DNA from: Lumnitzera littorea
Lineage: Eukaryota > Streptophyta > Magnoliopsida > Myrtales > Combretaceae
DNA length: 64,000 nucleotides
Assembly (NCBI GenBank): GCA_024138015.1
Contig: JAMXBB010000008.1
Coordinates: forward strand, 47,494,240 to 47,558,239
Direction: 5' to 3'
Below, one piece after another: positions 33,721-44,150 of the stretch; positions within the stretch are counted from its first letter, which is position 1; each line of letters starts with the position of its first letter. The translations under genes and the position numbers were made by a program. The notes below the pieces were generated by a model. It had not been told where the DNA came from. It saw only the letters and a program-made list of their open reading frames with translations, and did not search any database.

Positions 33721-34575
33721 TGGTGCAAACCGTGACCAAGAACAGACAAGGCCAGTTGCTAAATGGGTCTAAGCTTGTCGAAAGCTTGAAAAAGGAAGTG
33801 ATGGGAAATGTGTAAAAGAATAGATACGAATGAAAAGTAAGAAAAAACCTACAAACAGCCCTAATGGATATGACATACCAATGGAACTTTTGAGGACTTA
33901 CAGCACAATTCGATGTGATGCATGAATCAATCCAGTGAGGTTACTCGCTACCTAGCCTTGCTTAAGGGTTAGGATAAGAGTGATGCCAAAAGTAAGCAGG
34001 TAGTATTTACGTAAAGACGGAAAATACTTAAGTGTATTAATAATAATCAATCTAATGTTTATAGCTATAAGTATAAGGAGTATTTATACTCAAGAATTTA
34101 GGGTAACATGCCTCAAAAGGGAAAGAAAAAAAGGGCATTTCCTAAGAAAGTAATGTATAAAATACAAGAGGGTAAAAATGAATATTCAAGTAAAATAATC
34201 ATTAGTATAACGGATTCTATACATGACTCTATACGCGTAGCGATGCTTTATTGGTGATGCCGTTGTAAGATGCGAACAAAAAGTATGGCCATCTTGCTTG
34301 TTCAAGCAGGGGTAGGTTAGTCATTTAAACTCTCTATCTTGGTTTCTTGGCAAGGAAGATATCAAGTCATTGGTCGGCTGAGGTGTGAGTGAGTAATTTG
34401 CAATTTGGCGTACTATAGAGAGATGGATAGTCATTTAACTCAGCATAAAGAATGACTCAACAAAGAAATATTCGACCTCGGTAGAAGTCAGTAGAGTAAG
34501 AGAATCTACCTTACCAAGCCTTCTAGTCCTTAAGCTCAGTTGCAGGTCAAAGGCCCAATAGTTTAATTCCTATTA
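33721..34575 (-). repeat. 5' LTR of element B
   Basis: 855 bp. Minus strand start TAATAGGAATTAAAC (TG mutated to TA) and end TTTGCACCA beside the primer site. It pairs with 24414-25272. A TATA-like 'GAGTATAAATACTCC' block is seen on the minus strand near 34090. Confidence 0.9.
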
Positions 34576-34580
34576 ACATA

Positions 34581-37061
34581 AATAAAGGAAATTCTATTTA
34601 GGTCCAAGTTAGCTCTTAAGAGAAGCACACAACGGCACTTGGTTCATTACTATAGAAGCACAACCAAAGCCTGAAATGTTGGTGAAAGGAGTTGTCTATA
34701 CTCCGTTTCTAGAATGAGAAGAAAAAGTTGCTTCTTACTCATAACTAATTCACCTTTGCAAAGTAGATGGTTGTTGGATGACACCTACGAGCAACACATT
34801 ACAAGGCATTAGGAGTATGTCCTACTATTGTAGATAGCTAAGATTGTTGATGCCATTACCATTATCGTACAATTCAATTTCTCAAAAATTGAAGAGGTAA
34901 AGATTTGGAAAGCCATAATAGCTAGGTAGAGTATTCAAACTCACAAATTTGTAGCTTCAAGGGCTAGGCTTACACCAACTTTGGAGGATGTCTTCTTCTT
35001 ATTGAAGCTCTATGACTTTTGAAAACAGATATTACAACTACTTTAACCACTCTTGAAGACAAAGTGTGTAAACCATTCTATTGGTGATTGTTAAGCCGAG
35101 CAAAACTCCTTAGAAAAGATTTATGTTTACTTTATGATCAAGTATATCTTTAGTGGTAAGAAAGATGATGGCAACACATTCTGAGGCCGTGTTACAAAAG
35201 CCTGTAAGCATCAATCTATTTTTTCCTTGTGATTATGTCCACCTCATTTACAACATTATCTTAACACATATATGTATATTTTATAGATATGAACTTATGA
35301 CTTTTATCGCTTTATGGTTGTCCATGTACATCTTTCTACAATGTCCCAAGGATGGGGTTATTCCTCTAGTATTTTTATTGGCAATCCATATTTCTTAAGG
35401 AGAGTTCTTCACTCTAGTACCCTTTTAATTAGGTTCATTATATCATTACTTTGACTTATATTACCATGTTTCCATTCGTTCAATGGGCTACCATACAATG
35501 TTGTACTATGTCAATGTGATCTTTCTTTAGCTCTTCTTTTGCGAAAGCTTCAAAAGTCAACAAGCTAATTTAGTTCATATGGTCATAGGCATAGATCGAA
35601 AGGCAATACAAATGTGTACTATTTAATCTTATTAATTTTGTAAGCAAGTTCACATTTCGTCTGTACATGGACAGAAACAATGGCTATTAACCATGTAGTA
35701 GATATTACATACCCATTCACTAGATTATATTTCCTTAGAGAACCATGAGCATTTGCATTGCTCGGAAGCTGGTTTTCTTTTGTGGTTCGAATAGCCTTCC
35801 TCCATTACTTAACATCGAAGGTTCAAACAATAACAACAACAACTTAGAGTTAAGGGTTGTACTATATTCTCCACATAAGGTCACGCATCAACATAGGTTT
35901 GATCGAGGTGTTCTTCATGTGGTAACTACAACCACAAATTTTTAGTCTGATTACCAAAAGATATCACCAATAGACATTAAGACATTTTATCATGAGATTC
36001 ATTGATTCTACTTTCCCTCTCATAGTCAATGTAGGATTATCTCCCCCAATTGGTCATCATAGGATAGCTTGTTTAAAGGGATTTAAGGCATATGCTTATG
36101 CTCAAATGTGAATTTAGTAGCAAAAGTTACCATTTATCAAGGTAAGTTCTTTCTTTAGCTTCTAAGGCTAAATAAGCCTAAAAGATCTCATAGCGTGAAT
36201 AATGCCAATTACGCTAATGAAGAGTTGAGCTCTTTTAGACAAGTTGAGATGATGATGAAGACATCAAAGGCCCATTTTCTTTTGTTACTAAATCATGATT
36301 AAAACAATCTAAAGAGGACATGCATTTAGTAAGTAATGATTATTTTTTTGAGAATCTATCTCTTTGGTAATACCTCTTTCTTTTAACCTTATAAACCATT
36401 TATTATTTTGTAAGGTATTGTTTATGGCCATTCACAGCTTAAAGAAAAGAGGTCCTCATCTAAAGATCCTACCCCATAGGATGAAGAAGATGCTGACAAG
36501 GAGTTAGTCAATTACGAAAGGACCTTGTGTTTATAATCATGCAAATAATGATGCGAATGCAAATGATATAGTCAATTATTACGAGATAGAGGAAACGGAT
36601 GACAAAGTAGGCATAATCACCAAGGATAATGCTAATTTAGTTATTGGAACTCAAGTTTTGGTTCCAAAATTAGATATAATTGTTGAGATTCATACCAATA
36701 CCTTATTGTATTTGGGTACTCATGATGAGGGTATTCTATACCGAATGATAAATTCCCCTTATGTACCTCCTTATGTTGCTCATACTTATCAATCTTCTTC
36801 TTAAGTTACAAACATATGACATTAGGACAGGGAAGTAACTCTAGCAATTAACATGAACTAAAAGATGAGAAGGTAGATTTTCATAAGTTTGATGTATCAT
36901 TACACCTTATACGACCCTTATAGCATTTATATGCTTTAGATGGGGAATTATAGGTAGGATCAACATTTACTCTCTCCCCTTTGTGTCATACTATGCTGGA
37001 GATGTTAGGCAAAACAATGTTGTGAGCCAATCGCTTGTAGAAAGACTTGTCTAAGGTAAAG
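34581..37061 (+). pseudogene. PMD-C (aminotransferase-like plant mobile domain) gene, main part
   Basis: Decayed plant mobile domain gene of the PMD-C class, read in several frames. The block 'RARLTPTLEDVFFLLKLYDF' at about 34961-35020 matches the conserved 'TPTLEDV..L.GLP' motif. At 35280-35560 'FIALWLSMYIFLQCPKDGVI', 'PLVFLLAIHIS', 'LGSLYHYFDLYYH' and 'SIRSMGYHT' fit, in order, the 'FLAFWLSKFVF..YPKDGI...' to 'LGSLYARLDE' region. Many stops exist. The gene is antisense to gypsy element E and lies between its integrase scrap and its presumed 3' end. Such antisense PMD genes are known as extra ORFs in some Tat-lineage gypsy elements. It is interrupted at 37061 by solo LTR D2. Confidence 0.7.
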
Positions 37062-37999
37062 TGATAAGAATGGGCCTACAACCATCTCCAAGCCATGGCC
37101 AACCTGTTTCAAGTCAAGGTCGATTTGCCCCACTCAAGGTCGAGTTGATACAAAAGGCCGAGAAAGGAAAGAAAGATAGCTAGGCAACAACTTTGTCAAC
37201 TGCCAAGAAGACCAGGGACCAAACAACCAAGGTCCCAATCCTAAAGACTAGCTTGATATGACATAAAGTATCTAATGCTAACCAATCCTAGAGCTCAACA
37301 ACTTTGAGTCGACCTCATAGGCAGCTTAGCTAAGCACCATAGGACTTCAACGACCCTGACCCAAGCTAGGACATCCAACTACCAACCTCAACTAATTTGG
37401 ATCCTACTTAATCCAGGACAGCTTGGATGACCCACATGCCAACCTTCCTACTAAAACGCACTATTTTGTGTATTTGTAAATATTTTCTTTATTTTAATCA
37501 AAAGCCTAACATTTAGGGTTTAAGGCCCTCTATACTATTTATATTTTTGCTACTAGGGTTTTAGGATGTATTATAAATAGTAATTTTAGTAAGTAGCAGT
37601 CAACTTTATCATTACTTATCAAGAATATTCTCAAAAAATTTCCTCTCATGAAGCTATCTTAAGCTTGTTTCCTCTTGAATGATTATTAAGTGTGTTATAA
37701 CTCTTTAATCTTCTCAAGTTCTTATCAATCTTCTTTTGAGATTGTGGCGAACCTCCCTTTTGAGTAAATTAGTGAGTTATATCTAACCCCCATTTGAAAC
37801 CCCGAGCAATGATTTAGTTCTCATGAGTTATATCAGGACCTATTTCATGATCAAACCATGATTGTGTTTGTGTATTGGTACATGATATCCTTTTACATTC
37901 ATATTCAAAACCCTCACTTACTAAATTTCCTTACTAACAACCCTCGAGTTTGAATACCCATTAAGGATTCATGTTTACTGCATACTCTAATCCGTATCA
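37062..37999 (+). mobile_element. Solo LTR of family D, copy D2
   Basis: 938 bp, TGATAAGAATGGGCC to TCCGTATCA, with perfect 5-bp target repeats taaag at 37057-37061 and 38000-38004. TATA-like 'TATAAATAG' near 37572. Because the same host reading continues after it, it is a solo LTR and not the 5' LTR of a downstream element. Relatives are D1 (21665-22578) and the U3 part of the 3' LTR of element C (51414-52035). Confidence 0.85.
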
Positions 38000-38265
38000 T
38001 AAAGTTGGTATCTATTGTAGATACATATGACATTGCAAAATAGTTGTATTTCTACGTATTAAGCCTAAAACTATGGTAGAAAAGGCTCGTAAGTTAGTAG
38101 TTTGCTAGCCTCTCCCAAAGGATTGGGCAAAACTTGGACATAATATTGAAGCTTTATAAGATTAGATGGCAGCTCTTCAATAGAAAGCTAAAGCTGATAT
38201 AGATAGGATTCTTGGCAATATAGGTACTGAATCAATTATAGAATAGAATCTTAATTCTTGATTCT
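38000..38265 (+). pseudogene. PMD-C gene, C-terminal tail
   Basis: After D2 the plus strand reads 'MVEKARKLVVC', stop, 'PLPKDWAKLGHNIEAL', and a Lys/Ala/Asp-rich helix 'KAKADIDRILGNIGTES' with stops. This fits the charged coiled C-terminus common in long PMD-C proteins, but alone it is not diagnostic. Confidence 0.4.
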
Positions 38266-38349
38266 CAAATACTTTTTCTTTTTAGCAGTTGAAGAGATGA
38301 TTGATGATTAGTTGATCAACTATCTTAGTTATATGACTCTCTTAATGAT

Positions 38350-39385
38350 TATGTATACTTGTCTATTTTTTATGCTTGCATGGTTACCCACATCTTTGTT
38401 GTTAAGCAACATATCTATAGAAGTTACTTTTAAACTTTTAGTACGCAACCATCTAAAGAATGAAAAGAAAATGGCTTTAGGAGCACTTTAAGTTAAAGCA
38501 AAGGGTTGCTCGCATCTTTGTTGATGGCTAGGGATTGCTTGGATCTCTTTCAAGTGAAGTATGATACCTATAGTTTGCTTAGAGCGATGCCCTTCTAAGT
38601 GATGGTAACTACTACGAGCAGATTTCTTAGATTTTGCAAATGAAGTCATTTTAAATCTAAAATCAATTAAAGGTATTAGGGCTGGTAAGCTTGTTGTAGG
38701 GCTACTTTAACCTCCTACAGTGGAGATCCCTTTGATCATATGGTTTAAAGATTGTAAGAAGGCATTGCAATCACTACGTCTTAGGAAGAAAATGCTTCTA
38801 CCAAGCAACTACAACTACTATGATAAGATTGAGTTGATCTTTATTAAATGAGGTTGCTTCAACCCTAGAGTCTTCACTAAGACATTATGATTGCTAAGCC
38901 TATTATAGGATCACTTCAATCCATCACAACCAAGATTGCTTCAATCACATGAATGAATGTTATAGAAGGGTATTATGCTCACCACATGCTTAGTTTGGAA
39001 CCTTCTACTAAGTGACTACAACAACTTTAATAAGGTTGCTTAGGTCTCTTACATGTTAGGTCATTTTGCCCTATAGTCTACCTTAAGGCATTACTACTAC
39101 TAAGCCTACTATAGGGATCACTTCGATCCATTATAACTAAGACCATTTTGATCTCGTGATTGAATGTTGCAAAAGGCATTATGCCCATCACGTGCTTAAA
39201 GGAAAGCCTTCTATTGAGTAATTGTTACTACTGTAAGGGAGTCGCTTCAACCTTTCATAGATGAGGTTGCTTCAACTTTAGAATCTACATTAAGCCATTA
39301 CAATTGCTAAATTTGCTGTCAAATTGCTTTGATCCACACAACTAAAATCTCTTCAATCTTGTGATTAGCAAATAAGATAGAAAAA
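38350..39385. repeat. 207-bp tandem repeats (about 4-5 units)
   Basis: Unit landmarks recur at 38758 (GAAGGCATTGCAATCAC), 38965 (GAAGGGTATTATGCTCAC) and 39172 (AAAGGCATTATGCCCATC), 207 bp apart each time, with a more diverged unit from about 38551 and partial ones at both ends. Each unit holds 'CCTTCTA.TAAGTGACTAC', 'GGTTGCTTCAACC' and 'AAGCCTA.TATAGGATCACTT'. Identity is moderate. Non-coding tandem arrays between pol and the 3' LTR are typical of Tat/Ogre gypsy elements, which suits element E. Confidence 0.75.
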
Positions 39386-40164
39386 GTGAAGACGAATAAG
39401 AAAGTGATAATAGAGTAGGGAAGAAATTGTAATAATTTCACTAAGTGCTAAAAATTATAGATGGAATCTCTTAATGTGCTAAAAATTGATAGGAGTAGTG
39501 ATTGTATCTATTCTAAAATTTCGTAATTTACAATATTCGCTATCATGAACTTCCTCCACTATAAAGGAGCCTTCCCTTTTGGTGTAAATTTTGGAGATGG
39601 TATACCCTTCTTTCTATGTTCTATTGCATAAGAAACTTAATGAACTTCCCAAACGAAACCCCAAAGATGCACTTTAAAGGATTCGTTCTCAACTTGTAAA
39701 TATAGCAATGTTTGAAGACTCTCTTCAAATGGTAAAGATGATTAGATTCCCATAATGACTTAATGACCATATCATCTACATAATCTTTCATAAGGTTGTG
39801 CATCATGTCATGGAAGATTGCTATCATTACCCTCTGATAGGTGGCTCCTACATTATTTAATCTAAACAGCACCATGGTATAATGAAGTTCCCAAAGGGCC
39901 TTCAAAAGGCCATGCACTTAATATCTCCTAGTACCATCTCAATTTGATTATATCCACTAAATCCATCTATTAAAGAGAAAAGCTTGCATCCAACCATCAT
40001 GATCGATGTTCAGGAGTAGGAATTCACATCTTTAGGACAAGTTTTGTTCACTCAAGGAAGTCTATGCAAAAGCAAATTTCACAGTTTTTCTTCTTTATTG
40101 GTACAATGTTCTTTAGTTAGGTTAGGTGCTCAATCGTTTTAATGAAGCCATTTTACATACATAA
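39386..40164 (-). pseudogene. Element E: RT fragment and integrase C-terminal scrap (Tat/Athila type)
   Basis: Minus strand: 'SLIDGFSGYNQIEMVLGD' (about 39980-39920), 'NNVGATYQRVMIAIFHDM' and the intact polymerase motif 'YVDDMVIKS' (39820-39760), then 'NPLKCIFGVSFGKFIKFLM' at 39680-39625. Directly after it, in another frame, 'YTKREGSFIVEEVHDSEYCK' (about 39575-39515) matches the integrase C-terminus of this lineage ('PKWEGPFVV.E...'). RT connection, RNase H and most of the integrase are therefore deleted, over 1 kb. YVDD and the GATYQR block point to Tat/Athila, unlike the YFDD elements B and F. Confidence 0.8.
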
Positions 40165-40372
40165 TTGTTAAAGTCACAAATTAACTATACCATTTTGTAA
40201 ATTTATAATTTTATAATGTTTTTCTTAGTTAACTTATATGTAAACTTTTGGTATAATTATGAAATTTGATATACAATTCTATAAGTTTATGATTTTATAA
40301 GTTTTGTACAATTATATATGATTTTAAAGATTCTATACATTTAAAGTAATAGTAGAATTGTGACTTTAACAA
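40165..40372. mobile_element. MITE with 15-bp perfect terminal inverted repeats, inserted in element E RT
   Basis: TTGTTAAAGTCACAA at 40165-40179 is exactly inverted at 40358-40372. At 208 bp, AT-rich and non-coding, it splits the RT coding region between 'VEIEKLLQIW' and 'VKMASLKRL'. CATA occurs on both outer sides (40160-40163 and 40374-40377), one base out, and may be the target duplication. Superfamily not determined. Confidence 0.8.
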
Positions 40373-40786
40373 CCATATTTGTAAAAGTTTCTCAATTTCA
40401 ACTTTAATCAGCACCCCAACTTCTAGGCAAAACACTTATTGGCGCTACTTCATGAGCTTAGCTCCTAATTCAATGCTCAACCAATGCATTACTAAACCAG
40501 TATCTAAGCCTAGCATTTCATCATTTGTCCATAAAATGCATCTCTAAACTCCTTAATGAGATCCATTATCAAATCTTTTATCTTCTTTACTAAGCCTTTA
40601 CCAGTAAAAATGGTCATCAATGCTTCTGTTGGAGTTGTTTGGTTCAACTCCTCTATCTCTTTTGTTACTTGGTCTTGTAGTTGTTGTTTAGGTAGGGGTG
40701 CAGATTCATGAGGTATAAATGCCTCTTCAAACCCTATAGACTATCATTAGTGCCATACAATACGCCTATCAATATGAGTGTAAATT
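40373..40786 (-). pseudogene. Element E: region between protease and RT
   Basis: Minus strand reads 'GFEEAFIPHESAPLPKQQ' and 'EIEELNQTTPTEALMTIFTG', then 'LIMDLIKEFRDAFYGQMMKC', 'IELGAKLMK' and 'VEIEKLLQIW'. This is the Tat/Athila segment that runs into RT ('LI.EF.DVFAW.Y.EMPGLD...', '...PGAKPVKQ...'). Stops and one frameshift are present. The reading is cut at 40786 by element F and continues beyond 46755. Confidence 0.75.
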
Positions 40787-40791
40787 TCTAA

Positions 40792-41471
40792 TGTGTTTAG
40801 GAGCTCAGTTATCACTAAGACTTACCATAGGGGAAGAGAACTAAATGGGTCCTTCAAAGTATTGAAGAAAACAAAATGATAAGGTTGGCAAACTAAATGC
40901 AATAGTTGATGTAAAGTTGCTTGGAGGATATGACTTACTTACAAACACGATCTTCACTTAATATAACACACAAGTTAATGCCAAGATCTACCCACCACTA
41001 ATCTTGAGCTACTCGATAAAACTAGATAAGGGTGTATGCTTGAGCTACTCGGCAAGACTAGATAAGGGTATATGGAAATGGATTTGGAGAGAATGTTTTG
41101 CAAGGACCAAGTATATTCAATATGTCTGTAAGGAATGTTTGATGTTTCGGCTACAAAGAGAAGGGACTATTTATAGTAAGTCCCTAAGGCAACATTATAA
41201 TTAAGGAAAATCACAAAAAGGCATACACAAAAAAGGGATTCTTAATACATATGAAAAATGGTAAATAGGACAAATGACAAAAAAAGGAAAATAGTATAGA
41301 ATTAGGTGAAAAAGACAAGTGGCAGCTTGTCAATGGTCTTATACTAAGGAATCTTTGAGCATAGAAGCTAAGTTGAATCATGACTAGGTTACCAAGAGGG
41401 GTTAAGAAAAGTACTCCACCAATAGGAGCCTATCTCTCGACACTCAATAGAAAGCTCTCAACAACTGAAGA
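40792..41471 (-). repeat. 3' LTR of element F
   Basis: Aligns with 46053-46750 ('GGACCAAGTATATTCAATAT' and 'TGTCTGTAAGGAATGTTTGA' are identical in both). It contains a 36-bp tandem duplication at 41003-41074 which the 5' LTR has only once, so it arose after insertion. The outer end on the minus strand is TCTTCAG, not the canonical TG. Confidence 0.85.
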
Positions 41472-41479
41472 TTTTCCCT

Positions 41480-42590
41480 CAAATCTTAGTCTTCTTCTTC
41501 ATCCGGTACATAGAGCATCAGGTCAGTAACATTTAAGGTAACAGATATACCATACCCTTTGGGCAGCTCAATCGCATAGGCATTGTCATTGATATGCTTA
41601 AGGATCTTGTAAGGTCCATCTGCTCCAGAAGATAGTTTGTCTGTCCTCTTTCTAGGGAAACGTTCTTTACTTAGGTAAGTCCAGACAAGATCTTTAGGAT
41701 TATAAACAACTTGCCTCCTTCCTCAGCTTCCTTGCTCCTTTTGTAACCTTTTGATGCAACCTGTAGAACTCTTCGGTATGCTGCAGGTAGATTGGCTTTC
41801 CCCTTAAGTAGTCAAGTTGATAATCAAATCTAAAGGTAAATTTGAGTTAAGTCCATAAACGACCTCAAACGGTGACCTTCCTGTCGAGCTGTAAGCTAAG
41901 CGGTTGTAAGTGAATTCAATGATGGGTAAGCATAGTTCCCAGTCATATAAATTCTTCCCCAAAACCGTTGGTAAGAAGTTGTCAACTATCCTGTTCACAA
42001 CTTTAGTCTGGCCATCTATTTATAGGTGGCAAGAAGTACTGAACATGAGCTTAGTGCCAAGCTTCTTCTACAAGGTCCTCCAAAAGAAGCTTGTGAACTT
42101 TGAGTCACAGTCAAACACAATACTTCTCAACACTCTATGCAATCGCACAATTTCCTGCAAAAAGAGGTTAGTGACAAATAAAACATCATTAGTTTTATGG
42201 TAAGGAATGAAGTGGCTTATCTTGCTGAACCAATGACCACCACCATAATTGTGTCATGTCTTCTCAGTTGAGCATGAAATCTATGCTTAAGTCAGTTTAC
42301 GACCGCTTGGGTATAAGTAGGGGTGTGTATTCTCCATACAGCTCTCTCCTTCCTTCTACATGTTTACATACCTCATACCTTTTAAGAACTTAGCACACAT
42401 CCTTCATTATCCCAAGTTAGTAGCAAAGTTCTTTCAATATTTCAATCATCCTCTTTTCTTCAAAATGGCCAGCTAAGCCTCCAGCATGACCTTCTTGAAC
42501 GAGTAGCTCTCTAGCCGAATCACTCGGCACACAAATCTACTTCACCTTCATCGGGAACCCTTGGCTTAAATAGAATCCATTGATAGCTCC
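41480..42590 (-). pseudogene. Integrase of element F
   Basis: Blocks on the minus strand: 'ARELLVQEGHAGGLAGHFEE' (about 42515-42455) and 'YEVCKHVEGRR' of the zinc region, 'TDLSIDFMLN' of the core, 'GTMLTHH', and 'EFTYNRLAYSSTGRSPFEV' to 'VYGLNSNLPLD' (41930-41830). The C-terminal region, with 'RQTIFWSRWTLQDP'-type reading in a shifted frame, runs to about 41500 before the purine tract. Frames change several times, so only the order of blocks is certain. Confidence 0.75.
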
Positions 42591-43344
42591 TCTAATGTTA
42601 CATTTGGCCAATATGGCCCCAAAATATGGGTCGTGCTCATATTGATTGGATAGCGTGCCAAACCCTAGTACCTTAGCTTATATGGTCGTTATAAGAATAT
42701 GATGACAAGAAAGAGCATTAGCTACGGTGTTTGTACTCCCCTTCTTATATCTGATGACGTAGTAGAAAGTCTCTAAGAACTCGACTCACTTACTATGACA
42801 CCAAGAAAATTTTTGTTATCTTTAGAGGTGTTTGAAAGATTCATGATCTAAGTAGATGGTGAATTCTCTTAGCAATAAGTAATGCTACTAGTTTTGTAGT
42901 GTTCGAATGAGGGTGTAAAACTCCTTTGCATAAGCCAAATAATTTAGGGCAGCTCCTCTAAGTTTCTCGCTGAAGTAGGCAATGGGTCGGCATTCCTACA
43001 TAAGGACAACACCAATGTCGACTCCAAACACATCACATTCAACCTCAAAAACTTTCTCAAAATTTGGTAGGGTGATACTAAGGCAAACATTAATTTAGAC
43101 TTTACATCTTCTAAGCTTTCTCTAACCACTAAAACTTAGATTTCTTCCTGGTTAGCTCGGTTAATGTTGCCATTATGGAACTGAAGTTACGAATGACTCT
43201 CCGATAGAACGAAGCAAGACCATGGAAGCTCCTCACTTTGGCAACATTAGTTGGCGCGAGCTACTCAAAAATAGCTCTGACTTTCTCATCATTAACTTGA
43301 ATTCCTTCCTTTAAAATAGCATACCTAAGGAATATAACCTCACT
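42591..43344 (-). pseudogene. RT connection and RNase H of element F
   Basis: Minus strand 'VNDEKVRAIFE', 'NVAKVRSFHGLASFYRRVIR' and 'NFSSIMATLTELTRKKSKF' (43290-43130) are the RT connection. Then 'TLVLSLCRNADPLPTSARNL' is a frame-damaged 'GVLMQ...PIAYFSEKL' block, followed by 'FYTLIRTLQNW', 'HYLLLREFTIYLDHESFKHL' and 'YKKGSTNTVANALS' near 42730. The RNase H Asp/Glu set is only partly recognisable. Confidence 0.75.
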
Positions 43345-44150
43345 TTAGCAAAATACGCATTTGTTCAGATTAACAAATAATCTCTCAGCACAGAGGATGT
43401 CAAGTACTGATCTTAAATGCTCAACATAAGTAATGAGGTCGGTACTGTAAACCAAAATGTCATCGAAATAAACCATAACACATTTGCCAATCAATACCCT
43501 AAGTACATGAGTAATGAGCTGTATAAAAGTACTCGGCGTATTTGTCAAACCAAATAGCAACACCAACCACTCGAACAGACCATTTTTTATTTTGAAAGTT
43601 GTTTTCCATTCATCGCCAGGCCTCATTCATATTTGATGAAAGCTACTTTTCAGGTCAATCTATGAAAATATGCGAGCATCGTGCAACTCATACAGCATAT
43701 CATCTAATCTTAGGATCGGATATCGGTACTTAATAGTAATCTTATTGATAGCACAGCTATCAATGCACATTCTCCACAACCCATCTTTCTTCGGTATTAG
43801 TACGGCAAGCGTGTCACATGGGCTCATGCTCTCTCAAATATACCCGTGATCCACCAATTCATCCACTTGTCTCTTTAACTCGGTTACCTACTTTAGAATG
43901 AGCCTATAAGCTAGTCAATTCAGTAGCATAACTCCTATCTAAAGGTCAATGCAATGTTCAATGCCTCTTATGATTGGTAAACCTTTTAGCATCTCGGCAA
44001 GAAATAGGTTGGCATACCCTTCTAGTAGAGTTCTCACCTCAACAGGTAAGTTCTCGACTTCTCTCAACTCCAAAAGTTTCCTTACTAAAAGGAGCATGCA
44101 CTCCTCGGCCTCGACTTCATGGGTGAATTGAGCTTGGGAAATCACCAAGG
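43345..44150 (-). pseudogene. Reverse transcriptase of element F
   Basis: Minus strand: 'NLFLAEMLKGLPIIRGIEHC' (44010-43950), 'VDELVDHGYI' and 'LIPKKDGLWRMCIDSCAINK' (about 43810-43740), 'YRYPILRLDDMLYELHDARI' (43735-43675), and the open frame 43345-43626 with 'MRPGDEWKTTFK', 'GLFEWLVLLFGLTNTPSTF' and 'MVYFDDILVYS'. All RT motifs are in order and the YFDD core is intact. Single stops after some blocks break the frame. Confidence 0.9.

Larger units (their letters stand above)
24414..34575 (-). mobile_element. Ty3/gypsy retrotransposon B, two LTRs, minus strand, with a nested solo LTR
   Basis: Complete but decayed gypsy element. The 5' LTR is at 33721-34575 and the 3' LTR at 24414-25272; 5-bp flanks acgta (24409-24413) and acata (34576-34580) differ at one base. 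Primer site TGGTATCAGAGC (minus strand, 33706-33717) and purine tract AAGAGGGAA beside the 3' LTR are in place. Order on the minus strand is gag, protease, RT, RNase H, integrase, the gypsy order. RT is split by a 3.78-kb solo LTR. Without that insert the element is about 6.4 kb. It sits inside the antisense PMD-C gene of element E. Frameshifts and stops throughout make it non-autonomous now. Confidence 0.9.

Noticed and set aside
37062..37999. D2 as the 5' LTR of a plus-strand element continuing at 38000, with TTGGTATC at 38006 as a primer site
   Set aside because: Perfect taaag repeats flank the LTR on both sides, and the reading on both sides fits one interrupted gene, so it is a solo LTR. 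The primer-like match breaks down after eight bases.
38350..39385. 207-bp array as a CRISPR array
   Set aside because: Units are long, diverged and directly adjacent with no spacers, in plant nuclear DNA.
40784..40793. Element F LTR starting at TAATGTG (40789) with atttc as target repeat
   Set aside because: atttc is not found at the far end; moving the boundary to TGTG at 40792 gives identical tctaa on both sides.
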